The notes under the pieces were generated by a model. It was given only the letters and a program-made list of their open reading frames with translations. It did not search any database and was not told where the DNA came from. Positions 1 through 8,377 of a DNA stretch of 38,217 nucleotides are shown piece by piece. The first letter of the stretch is position 1; every line of letters begins with the position of its first letter. The DNA lies in contig JAEZLF010000170.1 in assembly GCA_023435925.1 (NCBI GenBank), positions 1 to 38,217 on the forward strand, read 5' to 3'. Made by a program: the position numbers and the translations under genes. Source of the DNA: Bacillota bacterium (lineage in GTDB: Bacteria > Bacillota > Clostridia > Acetivibrionales > DTU013).

Positions 1-2538
1 AAGCTTTCGAGGTTATCCGATATATCCGGTAATTTTTGGTGGACCTGGAACTACGAAGCTGTAGACATGTTCCGATCAATCGATCCTGTGCTATGGGACA
101 AGCTTGGGGCAAATCCCTCTGCTTTTCTACACAGGATAGGCAGCAAAAAGCTTCATAAGAAGCTGACAGATGCTGCATTTACGGAAAGCTATGACCATGT
201 TGTAAAAAAATTCGATAATTATATGAATCAAAAAGATACATGGTTTAGCAAAGTTTATCCTCATCACAAAAGCCATATGGTGGCCTATTTTTCTGCAGAA
301 TTCGGCTTGAATGAAACTTTGCCCATCTACTCCGGTGGTCTTGGTGTACTATCGGGTGATCACTGCAAATCGGCCAGTGATTTAGGTATCCCCTTTACTG
401 CAATCGGTCTTTTTTACAGGCAGGGCTATTTTAATCAGCTGATAAACGGTGAAGGCATGCAGGAAACCGCATATAGCACACTTCCTATGGCCGATTTGGC
501 CATCAGTCCGGTGATAGATGGAAATGGCGAAAAACTTTTGGTCAGTGTTGACCTGCCCGGCAGAACCGTGTTTGCATCCATCTGGCTGGTGAAGGTTGGT
601 AGAGTCCGGCTGTACCTTCTTGATACCGAAGTGCCTCAGAATAGCGATCAGGATAAGCATATAACAGCACGCCTTTACGGCGGCGACGGTGATACAAGGA
701 TACAACAGGAAATACTTCTTGGAATAGGTGGAGTAAGGGCATTGGAGGTTCTCGGCATCAAAGCCTCCGTTTACCATATGAATGAAGGACATTCCGCGTT
801 TTTAGGGCTTGAACTGATCCAAAACTTTATGCAGCGGCAGCATCTGAATTTTAAAGAAGCCTGTGAAGCCGTATCCGCCTCATCCGTATTTACAACACAC
901 ACACCTGTGCCGGCCGGGATTGATGTCTTTTCCCATGACACAATGGATACCTATTTTACTTCATACAGAGATCATCTTGGCATCAGCCGGGATGAGTTCA
1001 TGGCACTGGGCTTTGATACAGGCAATCCGCACGGTTTTAATATGGCTTCCCTTGCAATGACACTTGCCGCACGCAGAAACGGCGTCAGCAAGCTTCACGG
1101 AGAAGTAGCCCGGCGTATGTTCAACGTGCTGTGGCCGGGAGTTCCTGAAGCTGAAGTGCCTGTTACCCATGTAACAAATGGAATACACACATTGACATGG
1201 CTTTCAACGCCATTTAAAAAATTATTTGATCAATATCTTCCGGAAAACTGGTGTGAAAGGCTCTCAGAGCCGGAAATCTGGAATGGAATTGACCGTATAC
1301 CGGACAAAGAACTGTGGCATGAGCATGTTAGCTTGAAGGAGGATATGGCGAATTATGTGAACCATCGAATCGACCTCGGCAACATATCTGCCGGTGTCTC
1401 ATCATGTATAAGGAATTGTAAAAAAATAGACCCCAATGTGCTTACAATAGGCTTTGCAAGACGTTTTGCAACATATAAGCGAGCTTCGCTTATTTTCAGA
1501 GATATCAACCGCATAAGAAAGCTCCTGAATATGGAGAATAAGCCGGTACAGCTCATCTTTGCAGGTAAGGCACACCCTGCGGACAGACCGGCTCAGGATG
1601 TCATTAAATATATTCATGATGTTGCCCGTCAGGAAGGCTTTGACGGAAAGGTGATACTCCTTGAAAATTACAACATCGCCCTTGCACGACGGCTCGTACA
1701 AAGTGTTGATGTCTGGCTCAACAATCCCCGCATGCCTCTCGAGGCAAGTGGTACAAGTGGGCAAAAGGCATGTATAAACGGTGTTCTTAACCTCAGCATA
1801 CTGGACGGCTGGTGGAGAGAAGGCTATGACGGGCAAAACGGTTGGGCAATAGGTTCTGATGCCGTATTCGAAAATGAATTCTATCAGGATAATGCCGACA
1901 GCTCCTCCATTTATGAGATACTTGAAAAAAGTCTGATTCCACTGTATTATGACAGAGATGAAAATGGTATTCCGGTGAATTGGATTAAAATGATGAAAGC
2001 ATCCATCAAGTCTCTTGCCGCAAAGTTCAGTACCCAAAGGATGGTTCAGGAATATACCGAAAGATTTTATGTCCCTTCCATGGATAGAACTCAGTATGCC
2101 GCGGAAGATTATTTCGGGCTGGCAAAGCGGCTGGCGCAATGGAAACAAAATATACGAATGAACTGGCATCAGGTATCTGTCATAGGCGGCAGAGTACACG
2201 ACAATCAAGGGAATATTTCCATAGTATCCGGTGAAGGAAGGAAAATTGAAGCTCAGGTAACCCTGGGAAATCTTCGTCCTGAGGATGTCGCTGTAGAGCT
2301 GTATTTCGGCACTATGGACAATCTGGGAAATATTACGGACGGAGTAGCTGTTCCGATGCAGTTTGATGAAGAAACCAGTGATGGCACATATAAAACAAGT
2401 GCTAATTTAGTACTTGTGGATGGTGGAGAATATGGATATAATTTCCGTATACTGCCTGCATCCCCGGATCTGTCAGACAAATTTGAAATGAGACTCGTAA
2501 AATGGGCGGATAGCTGTATAACGGACTCAAGGATCTGA
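1..2538 (+). CDS. glgP: Alpha-glucan (glycogen/maltodextrin) phosphorylase, 5' truncated
   Basis: A cytosolic GT35-family enzyme that removes glucose-1-phosphate from alpha-1,4-glucans with pyridoxal phosphate. The frame is open from base 1, and the codons before the first ATG (position 67) read KLSRLSDISGNFWWTWNYEA, the usual N-terminal segment of the short-type phosphorylases that carry a DUF3417 domain. The true start therefore lies upstream of the window and the ATG at 67 is internal. Visible motifs are AEFGLNETLPIYSGGLGVLSGD near the N-terminus, HMNEGHSAF, VTNGIHTLTW, GFARRFATYKR, and the PLP/phosphate region EASGTSGQKACINGVL followed by LDGWW. The dacF-like gene starts 15 bp downstream, so the two are probably cotranscribed. 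It supplies glucose phosphate without spending ATP, which suits the PPi-PFK further along. Confidence 0.95.
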   Translation, partial: KLSRLSDISGNFWWTWNYEAVDMFRSIDPVLWDKLGANPSAFLHRIGSKKLHKKLTDAAFTESYDHVVKKFDNYMNQKDTWFSKVYPHHKSHMVAYFSAEFGLNETLPIYSGGLGVLSGDHCKSASDLGIPFTAIGLFYRQGYFNQLINGEGMQETAYSTLPMADLAISPVIDGNGEKLLVSVDLPGRTVFASIWLVKVGRVRLYLLDTEVPQNSDQDKHITARLYGGDGDTRIQQEILLGIGGVRALEVLGIKASVYHMNEGHSAFLGLELIQNFMQRQHLNFKEACEAVSASSVFTTHTPVPAGIDVFSHDTMDTYFTSYRDHLGISRDEFMALGFDTGNPHGFNMASLAMTLAARRNGVSKLHGEVARRMFNVLWPGVPEAEVPVTHVTNGIHTLTWLSTPFKKLFDQYLPENWCERLSEPEIWNGIDRIPDKELWHEHVSLKEDMANYVNHRIDLGNISAGVSSCIRNCKKIDPNVLTIGFARRFATYKRASLIFRDINRIRKLLNMENKPVQLIFAGKAHPADRPAQDVIKYIHDVARQEGFDGKVILLENYNIALARRLVQSVDVWLNNPRMPLEASGTSGQKACINGVLNLSILDGWWREGYDGQNGWAIGSDAVFENEFYQDNADSSSIYEILEKSLIPLYYDRDENGIPVNWIKMMKASIKSLAAKFSTQRMVQEYTERFYVPSMDRTQYAAEDYFGLAKRLAQWKQNIRMNWHQVSVIGGRVHDNQGNISIVSGEGRKIEAQVTLGNLRPEDVAVELYFGTMDNLGNITDGVAVPMQFDEETSDGTYKTSANLVLVDGGEYGYNFRILPASPDLSDKFEMRLVKWADSCITDSRI

Positions 2539-2553
2539 TTTTGGGAGGATCTA

Positions 2554-3840
2554 ATGGTTAGGAAGAATTTTCTGGTTCTGGTGCTTCCAATTTTAATATT
2601 GATATTTTCTTTTACGCAAAGCTTCGGGATTACGCAACAAGCTATCGGAGTCGGTGCTGCGAGTACTGTTCCTGCGCCCGAAATTACCGCGCCGTCAGCA
2701 GTACTGATGGAAGCGGAAAGCGGCCAAATTCTTTACAGCAAGGACAGTCAGCTCCCTTTGCATATTTCTGCCGCCTGTAAACTGATGACTGTTCTGGTCG
2801 CAGCAGAAAATGCCGATCTGTCATCCAATGTCACGGTCAGTTCTGATTCTGTGACTGTAGAAGGCTCGGCGTTAAACCTTACAGTTGGCGCCAAGTATCC
2901 CTTGGAAGATTTGTTGTATGCAATCATGCTTACCTCGGCCAATGATGCTGCCATTGCAGTCGCGGAACATGTCTCTGCCGGTGATGTCAACAAGTTTGTT
3001 GACAAGATGAATGAAACGGCTGCTAAATTGAATATGGTCAACACACACTTTACTAACCCTACAGGACTTCTGGAAGATAATCAGTTTACTACAGCCAGTG
3101 ATATTTCTTTATTGATAAAATACGCTATTACCAACCCCGCTTTCAATCGCTTCTTCATAGCAAAAGTACGTCCATGGTATGGTACAGGAAGTGACGCGAA
3201 AATTTTGACAAGTTCAAATAGCCTTTTCTGGGGATATGACGGTATTGAAGGCGGGAAAACCGGATATAACAAAATAGAACAGCAGACCATCATAGCCACC
3301 GCATCCCGTACAAACATCAAGCTGATTTGTGTGGTTCTGGATGCCTCTGACAAGACAATGTATACAGATACCGCCGCTCTTTTTGACTATGGTTTCCAGA
3401 ATTTTAGAAAAAGTACACTGGTACATAAGGGTGAAGTACTTAAAACAGCAGAACTGGATGGCAAAGAAATCAATTTGATCAGTCAGAGCGATATCTCCTA
3501 TGTACATCCTCTCGGAGAAAGCTATATCAAAGAATTCACTGCGACCGCCGAACTGAAGCCTCCATTGAAGAAGACTATACCGGCCGGCACTGCAAGCTTC
3601 ATTCTGCAGGATGGTACAACGATTGGTCTCAATCTGTATCCCGAGTCCGAAATTGTTCCCCCTGATGATTTTAAAACATCAGCCCGTAAGAAGATCATGG
3701 AGAATAAGGATATATTTATACTTGTTCTGTTTCTCATAGTAATTGAAGTTCTTCTGCTGCTGTTCAACATTGGTAAGCTCGTGAAAAAACTGATTTTATT
3801 GATTATTAAGCGCTTCCGCCGGCAAAACAGCAGCCGTTAA
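2554..3840 (+). CDS. DacF-like D-Ala-D-Ala carboxypeptidase homologue with catalytic Ser replaced by Ala
   Basis: Peptidase S11 / low-molecular-weight PBP fold, 428 aa. It has an N-terminal signal/anchor (residues about 4-25), a PBP5-like catalytic domain (about 45-290), a C-terminal beta-rich domain, and a hydrophobic segment (about 390-412) with a basic tail. GGGAGG precedes the ATG at good spacing. The SAN motif (128-130) and KTG motif (235-237) are present. The first motif reads ISAACKLMT (71-79): aligned without gaps to the family's xASxTKxMT, Lys76 is kept but the nucleophile position (73) is Ala. Ser72 sits one residue too early. It is therefore probably inactive as a carboxypeptidase and may bind peptidoglycan or act as a scaffold. 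A sequence error cannot be excluded, but the codons (tct gcc gcc tgt aaa) are unambiguous here. Confidence 0.85.
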   Translation: MVRKNFLVLVLPILILIFSFTQSFGITQQAIGVGAASTVPAPEITAPSAVLMEAESGQILYSKDSQLPLHISAACKLMTVLVAAENADLSSNVTVSSDSVTVEGSALNLTVGAKYPLEDLLYAIMLTSANDAAIAVAEHVSAGDVNKFVDKMNETAAKLNMVNTHFTNPTGLLEDNQFTTASDISLLIKYAITNPAFNRFFIAKVRPWYGTGSDAKILTSSNSLFWGYDGIEGGKTGYNKIEQQTIIATASRTNIKLICVVLDASDKTMYTDTAALFDYGFQNFRKSTLVHKGEVLKTAELDGKEINLISQSDISYVHPLGESYIKEFTATAELKPPLKKTIPAGTASFILQDGTTIGLNLYPESEIVPPDDFKTSARKKIMENKDIFILVLFLIVIEVLLLLFNIGKLVKKLILLIIKRFRRQNSSR

Positions 3841-3876
3841 ATTCATGTCTCAACAGTTTTATTTTTGACTAGAGGG

Positions 3877-3905
3877 TTGTTTTCTAAGGAAATAAATGGT
3901 ATCCT
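3877..3905 (+). promoter_or_regulatory. Candidate sigma-A promoter for the modification-enzyme cassette
   Basis: TTGTTT (3877-3882) and TATCCT (3900-3905) are separated by 17 bp and lie about 65 bp before a short leader ORF. The match is imperfect and the promoter is inferred. A 7-bp hairpin (TCTGCGA 3921-3927 / TCGCAGA 3943-3949) lies between this site and the leader ORF. Confidence 0.35.
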
Positions 3906-3968
3906 AAATTTAATCTCAATTCTGCGATAACTCGTTAATGCTTCGCAGAGATCGAAAGGAGTTGTTTG

Positions 3969-4007
3969 ATGTCTATGACAGTTGTTTTTGAGGTGGCTTA
4001 CGTCTAA
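3969..4007 (+). CDS. Possible 12-residue leader peptide of an attenuator
   Basis: An ATG with an AAAGGAG Shine-Dalgarno sequence (3955-3961) at 7-nt spacing opens a 13-codon frame encoding MSMTVVFEVAYV and a TAA stop. Signal and spacing are as good as for any gene in the window, yet the peptide is tiny, hydrophobic and followed by a terminator-like hairpin. That is the layout of ribosome-sensing attenuators ahead of Gram-positive drug-resistance genes. ACGGGCAT (4017-4024), just after the stop codon, is exactly complementary to ATGCCCGT in the 3' arm of that hairpin (4121-4128), so an antiterminator can form. Function is inferred from architecture only. Confidence 0.45.
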   Translation: MSMTVVFEVAYV

Positions 4008-4104
4008 AACAGAATAACGGGCATCGCAATATTTTCGAGGTGTATAGCGCCTTTTATTGTTGTGCCGTTTCGAGTAACCTTTCGTTAATACTGCAGAATT
4101 CTAT

Positions 4105-4138
4105 GGGCATACGAACAGGTATGCCCGTGTTTGTTTTT
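4105..4138 (+). terminator. Terminator-like hairpin of the putative attenuator
   Basis: GGGCATAC (4105-4112), a 6-nt loop and GTATGCCC (4119-4126) form a perfect 8-bp stem followed by GTGTTTGTTTTTATT. It stands between the leader ORF and the phosphotransferase gene, and its 3' arm can pair instead with 4017-4024. Confidence 0.6.
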
Positions 4139-4391
4139 ATTAGCACTTGCATTACCTGTAACGAACCGTAGTTTGCAGCTTAAAAAGGCTGCTTGCTGCG
4201 GTATTTTTATACCCTTCTTAAAGGACTGCCACCGTCATTCCGAACCGGCATGCGCTGTTCTCGCTGCCCTTGCCGATGGTTCGTTACAGTGTACGCATTG
4301 GGAGCACTGTCTTTCACAAAAACGGGAAGACAAATTTGTGGATGACAAACAGGTGGAACAAACAAAATAAGAAAAATGGAGGATTTAAGAA
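4139..4391 (+). other. Long leader before the phosphotransferase, with an uncertain 79-codon frame
   Basis: A frame runs from a TTG at 4131 to 4370 and ends just before the Shine-Dalgarno sequence GGAGG of the next gene. It is cysteine-rich and lacks a convincing start and ribosome site, and I recognise no family. The stretch also holds small hairpins (GCAGC..GCTGC near 4176-4193; GGTAT-TTTT-ATACC at 4200-4213), so it may simply be structured leader RNA or the remnant of a mobile element that brought the cassette in. I do not call a gene. Confidence 0.3.
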
Positions 4392-5489
4392 ATGAGGCTA
4401 GATGTTATAAGTAAAATGTTCAGCAAGACCATAAACCTCGTGGATTGTCAAACCACACAATTGCAAGGCGGGACATTAGGCGATGTGCAGTTAGTTACAG
4501 GTATGGCCGAAACCATAGACGGTGGCAAACTGCCATATAAAGTTGTTTGGAAGAAACAGAAAAAGTGGGAACGCCCCGGCGACCCTGACTCATGGCGCAG
4601 AGAGTTTGATTTATATCAAAGCAACCTTGGTGCGACGTTCACGCCCGCCCTTCGCTGGCCGGAATGTTATCATTCAGAGTTTCGGGATGGAGAGATAGAA
4701 CTGTGGATCGAGTATATAGACGGAGTATCGGGCAGCAACCTTACTATCGAAATGCTTGAACAAGCGGCATTGGAGTTGGGACGTTTTCAAGGCAGAATTG
4801 CCAAACAACATGATGAATTGAGGAATATCTCATGTCTCGGTGATTCAGGATTTTTTGCCAGAGAGTTTCGTCAATGGCACACACAGTCGTTCACATACGA
4901 TTTTCTCATATCAGAGCCGTGCCGCATACCAGGTTTCTTGAAAGAAAAACTAAAAAACGGTGACATTCAGTTAGTAGACGGTAAATCATTTGAATATGGC
5001 TGCCTTCGTTCAAGGGCCTGCGACATACCCGAAAACCTAAAGCAAATGATCATGGACATTGACGACCGCAAGGTTGAATTATTCGATAAGCTGGAAAAAC
5101 TCCCCATCGTGATGTGCCATCGGGATTTTTGGAATGAAAATATATTCTTTACTGACGGTGTAATAAGGCTGATCGATTGGGATACGGCCGGTTGGGGATT
5201 TCTCGGCGAGGATATTGCGAGCTTGATTGTAGATGGCATGGATGCTGAGCGATTTGAAGAAAACTATCGCCGACTTGTTCCTGCTTACTTGAAGGGTCTT
5301 TCAGAATATATGGATGTTCCTGCGGTTGATGAAATGTACACTTTAGAAATGATCCTTATCAAGTTCGGATACCGAATGGTGCAAGATTATATGTTTTCGG
5401 AAGCAGCCGGTGAAAATAATTGGGGCTTGAACGCGCTTCAAAAAATCTATGAAATCAGTAATTCAAAAGAAATTACACAGCCATTATGA
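4392..5489 (+). CDS. Aminoglycoside phosphotransferase-family protein (kinase-like fold)
   Basis: A 365-aa APH/choline-kinase-fold protein, presumed to phosphorylate a small molecule with ATP in the cytosol. The catalytic loop HRDFWNEN (243-250) supplies the base Asp245 and metal ligand Asn250, and IDWDTAGWG (261-269) is the DFG-equivalent metal-binding motif. The ATG follows GGAGG at about 8-nt spacing. It is the first of three cassette genes: a tandem GNAT gene begins 39 bp after its stop, followed by a GNAT-methyltransferase fusion. That company suggests antibiotic or toxic-metabolite modification, but the substrate cannot be read from sequence. Homoserine-kinase-like or other small-molecule kinases of the same fold remain possible. 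Confidence 0.85.
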   Translation: MRLDVISKMFSKTINLVDCQTTQLQGGTLGDVQLVTGMAETIDGGKLPYKVVWKKQKKWERPGDPDSWRREFDLYQSNLGATFTPALRWPECYHSEFRDGEIELWIEYIDGVSGSNLTIEMLEQAALELGRFQGRIAKQHDELRNISCLGDSGFFAREFRQWHTQSFTYDFLISEPCRIPGFLKEKLKNGDIQLVDGKSFEYGCLRSRACDIPENLKQMIMDIDDRKVELFDKLEKLPIVMCHRDFWNENIFFTDGVIRLIDWDTAGWGFLGEDIASLIVDGMDAERFEENYRRLVPAYLKGLSEYMDVPAVDEMYTLEMILIKFGYRMVQDYMFSEAAGENNWGLNALQKIYEISNSKEITQPL

Positions 5490-5528
5490 AGAACATGGCT
5501 GGATTTGGGCCGAAGGAGATCATATCGA

Positions 5529-6485
5529 ATGCAAATAGTTGATTTTACCACTGATCACATTGAAGCGGCAACGAAGCTTGAAAGGCAAAACTATGAGGAG
5601 GGACGCGGTTTTGTCCCCGCCCTGCCTCCTGTTGACAGACTGCCGGATTTGAATTCATATGCGGAAAATGGTCTTGGTGTTGCGGCGTTTGATGGCAATA
5701 CAATGATCGGGTACCTGTGCAGCGTATCACCATTCAAAAATGCTTTCCACTCAACCGATGCAACAGGTGTGTTTTCCCCAATGGGTGCAAACGGCGCAAT
5801 CGGCGAAAGCAGAGCAAAGATTTATGCCCGCTTGTATCAAGCTGCGGCTGAAAAGTGGGTGCGTGTGGGAGCGTCCAGCCATGCCGTATGCCTGTACGCT
5901 CACGACAAAGAAGTACAGGGGCAATTCTTCCGATACGGTTTCGGCCTGCGCTGCGTTGATGCGATACGCGAAATGGATGAGATTGTTGCGCCGTCTTGTG
6001 AAGGATATTCCTTTTCCGAACTTGCTTCAGAGGCTGTTCTGAAGGTCCTGCCATTGGAAAACATGCTTGATGATGGCTATATCGACAGTCCATTCTTTAT
6101 GTACAGGGAGAAGAACAACGAAGCAGTGTTTTTGAAGAACTATGAGTATTTCCAATCCGTTTATATTGTCGCAAGCCATGAAAGAAGGATCGTAGCTTTT
6201 ATCAGGGCCGAGCTTGACGGTGAAAACTTTATATGCAACACACCGGGGTACCTGCATGTCAAAGGAGCATATTGCTTACCGAAACACCGGGGTAAAGGTA
6301 TAAATCAAAAGTTACTGAGTATGCTGATACAGAAACTGAAAACGAGCGGATATACAAGACTCGGCGTGGATTTTGAGAGTCTCAACCCGACTGCTTATGG
6401 TTTCTGGCTCAAATATTTTGATGCATATACCTATGGGGTTGTCCGCAGAATCGACGAAAAAGCGGTGACGCTGATAGAACCATAA
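5529..6485 (+). CDS. Tandem GNAT-family N-acetyltransferase
   Basis: A 318-aa protein with two GNAT-like halves. The N-terminal half covers about residues 1-145; the C-terminal half (about 200-318) carries the acetyl-CoA-binding pattern PKHRGKGINQKLL followed by a SLNPTAYGFWLKYF motif typical of the GNAT end region. I chose ATG 5529 because AAGGAG lies 8-10 nt upstream; an in-frame TTG at 5505 precedes that ribosome site and is unlikely to be used. Two-domain GNATs often have one degenerate half, here probably the first. It lies 39 bp after the phosphotransferase gene and is probably in the same transcript. Substrate unknown. Confidence 0.85.
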   Translation: MQIVDFTTDHIEAATKLERQNYEEGRGFVPALPPVDRLPDLNSYAENGLGVAAFDGNTMIGYLCSVSPFKNAFHSTDATGVFSPMGANGAIGESRAKIYARLYQAAAEKWVRVGASSHAVCLYAHDKEVQGQFFRYGFGLRCVDAIREMDEIVAPSCEGYSFSELASEAVLKVLPLENMLDDGYIDSPFFMYREKNNEAVFLKNYEYFQSVYIVASHERRIVAFIRAELDGENFICNTPGYLHVKGAYCLPKHRGKGINQKLLSMLIQKLKTSGYTRLGVDFESLNPTAYGFWLKYFDAYTYGVVRRIDEKAVTLIEP

Positions 6486-6623
6486 ACTCCTTTTGGATCA
6501 CTTCAACGAGTTTACTTCGAAGCATCCTGAACACATGTTGGCAAGTTTCGAAGCGTTTTCACAGAGTAACAAAAACTGGAGGGTGACTATATTTTAGCCC
6601 TCCTGCGACATGGAGGAAACTAA

Positions 6624-7910
6624 ATGCTAATTCAACATGACAATCTACTCATTCGCAATGCGGCAAAAGAGGATGCGCCGATTCTCGGGAAGTGGTGGCG
6701 TGACGGAGCTGTAATGGCTCATGCTGGCTTCCCGAACGGGCTTAGCATTACCGACGAGCAAATTGCTTCTGAGCTATCAAAGGACACCGATGATACCTGT
6801 CGCCGACTGATAATAGAGGCAAATGGGCATCCGATTGGCGAAATGAGCTACCGTAACAAGGGTAATCTTACTGCGGAGATAGGCATCAAAATTTGCGAGA
6901 GCTCTGAACGAGAAAATGGTTATGGTACAAAGTTTTTGAGCATGCTTATCAGTGTGCTGCTGTGCGACCAGGGATACGAGAAAATAATCCTTGACACGAA
7001 CATGAACAACACTCGCGCCCAGCATGTTTATGAAAAGCTCGGATTCAAGAAGCTTCGTGTCAACCGCGACTCGTGGCGTGACCAACTCGACCGACTACAA
7101 TCCTCTGTCGATTATGAATTGACAAAGTCAGACTGGCTGACTGAGTGTAAAAACCATTGGTACGCCTACATTTACGAGCAGCAGGTAATTCAAGCTGATG
7201 AAGTCGAGCACATACTCAGCACTGTCGAATGCGCACCCAAGCGAATACTTGAGGTCGCCTGTGGCAGCGGACGGATTCTGGTTCCGCTTGCCAAAGCCGG
7301 GCATATTGTTACAGGCTTTGATGCAGACAAAGCGATGCTTGAAAGATGCAAGATGAAAATCAAGCCTTTTAGCAGTGCAAGCTGCCACTACGCCGATGCG
7401 ATAACGGAAGATTGGGACAATGATTTTGACGTTGTCGTCCTTGCTGGAAATATTCTGCTGAACATCGTCTCGGATATGGATTACAGCCAAGCACAGGCTT
7501 TGTTTATCAGGAAAGCATCAGAAGCACTCAAAACTGGCGGTCATCTCTATTTAGACTTTGATTGCTATAACCGACCTACTAAGAGCTCGGATCATAAGCA
7601 TGAATGGGTATGTTTTGAAGGCACAGACGACAGGGGTACTTACGGCAAATATATTGTCGTAAGCGGGGATTACTCAGCCGATACACGGATAGACAGAAGT
7701 AGCAGACGGAATGAAATAACGCCCGTATGTGGAAAGGCAGAGATCTTTGAAACGCAGTCTGTTAAGCATTTCCCCACACTTTTACAGGTTCATACATGGC
7801 TGTCCGAAGTCGGTTTTATGATTGAACTGGAATATGGCGGTTATGAGTACCAGCCTGTCAATGAAGCCATAATCGGAAATCGCGCTATCATATGGGCAAG
7901 GAAAATTTAA
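6624..7910 (+). CDS. GNAT acetyltransferase - class I SAM methyltransferase fusion
   Basis: A 428-aa single reading frame joins two enzymes. Residues 1-171 are a RimJ/RimL-type GNAT domain (acetyl-CoA loop around ERENGYGTKFL, then NTRAQHVYEKLGF). Residues about 175-428 are a Rossmann-fold methyltransferase with motif I LEVACGSGRILVPLA (from 209), an acidic FDAD after strand 2, and DVVVLAGNIL as motif IV. TGGAGG gives a good ribosome site for the ATG. A 138-bp gap separates it from the preceding gene, with a GGAGGG..CCCTCC hairpin (about 6581-6603) that lacks a U-tract, so read-through is likely. Two group-transfer activities on one chain suggest successive acetylation and methylation of one substrate, or of competing sites. 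The substrate is unknown. Confidence 0.85.
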   Translation: MLIQHDNLLIRNAAKEDAPILGKWWRDGAVMAHAGFPNGLSITDEQIASELSKDTDDTCRRLIIEANGHPIGEMSYRNKGNLTAEIGIKICESSERENGYGTKFLSMLISVLLCDQGYEKIILDTNMNNTRAQHVYEKLGFKKLRVNRDSWRDQLDRLQSSVDYELTKSDWLTECKNHWYAYIYEQQVIQADEVEHILSTVECAPKRILEVACGSGRILVPLAKAGHIVTGFDADKAMLERCKMKIKPFSSASCHYADAITEDWDNDFDVVVLAGNILLNIVSDMDYSQAQALFIRKASEALKTGGHLYLDFDCYNRPTKSSDHKHEWVCFEGTDDRGTYGKYIVVSGDYSADTRIDRSSRRNEITPVCGKAEIFETQSVKHFPTLLQVHTWLSEVGFMIELEYGGYEYQPVNEAIIGNRAIIWARKI

Positions 7911-8319
7911 GATAACATGCATCAAAGGCAAGGGAGACTATCGTTGCATTGACTTTTGCTCTATATGTCCTTACCGCTTAACTGACCTCGCTGATCTATA
8001 ATGTAAAACTCCTGGGCCCTTGATAATCAAAAGCAACTGCAAAACGATATGTTCGGGTTGCCGATGGTTATGGAGAAGGATGTCGAGATTAATGATACCT
8101 TGATAGCCGAAGCAAAGTAACTGGAGAAAGAGGTTGCAGGATAGAATACGAATTGCGAATAAAGGAAATTTTGTTACAATAAAATTAATTAACAAAAGCT
8201 TCAGAGAGTACCCGAAGGTTAAGGAACGCTTAGATGAGAAGATCAAAAAGATAAAAGATGAAATATCTATCTGTGATCCGTTTATGCTTGAATCTGAGGC
8301 AGTTATAACTAATTTGTTA
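7911..8319 (+). other. Intergenic stretch with one doubtful small frame
   Basis: No clear gene is seen between the fusion gene and the toxin-antitoxin pair. A 75-codon frame starts at TTG 8134 after GGAG (7-nt spacing) and ends at 8361, encoding a lysine- and isoleucine-rich peptide (KERLDEKIKKIKDEISI) that I do not recognise. Its last codons overlap the promoter of the next operon, which argues against a functional intact gene; it may be a decayed remnant. No terminator is evident after 7910. Confidence 0.3.
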
Positions 8320-8348
8320 TTGCAACTTAATAACGAATATGTTATTAT
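8320..8348 (+). promoter_or_regulatory. Promoter and probable autoregulatory operator of the toxin-antitoxin operon
   Basis: TTGCAA (8320-8325) and TATTAT (8343-8348) are 17 bp apart. A perfect 7-bp inverted repeat TAATAAC-GAATAT-GTTATTA (8328-8347) fills the spacer and overlaps the -10 box, where an antitoxin repressor would block RNA polymerase. The operator role is inferred from position and symmetry. Confidence 0.6.
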
Positions 8349-8377
8349 AATATTATTGTAGAGGGGAACACTAAAGA

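Noticed and set aside
1402..2208. 268-codon minus-strand frame inside the phosphorylase gene
   Set aside because: It is the antisense shadow of the strongly conserved GT35 coding frame, with no ribosome site and no recognisable motif.
4131..4370. 79-codon plus-strand frame before the phosphotransferase
   Set aside because: It starts at a TTG inside the U-tract of a terminator-like hairpin and has no Shine-Dalgarno sequence; kept only as a note on the leader.
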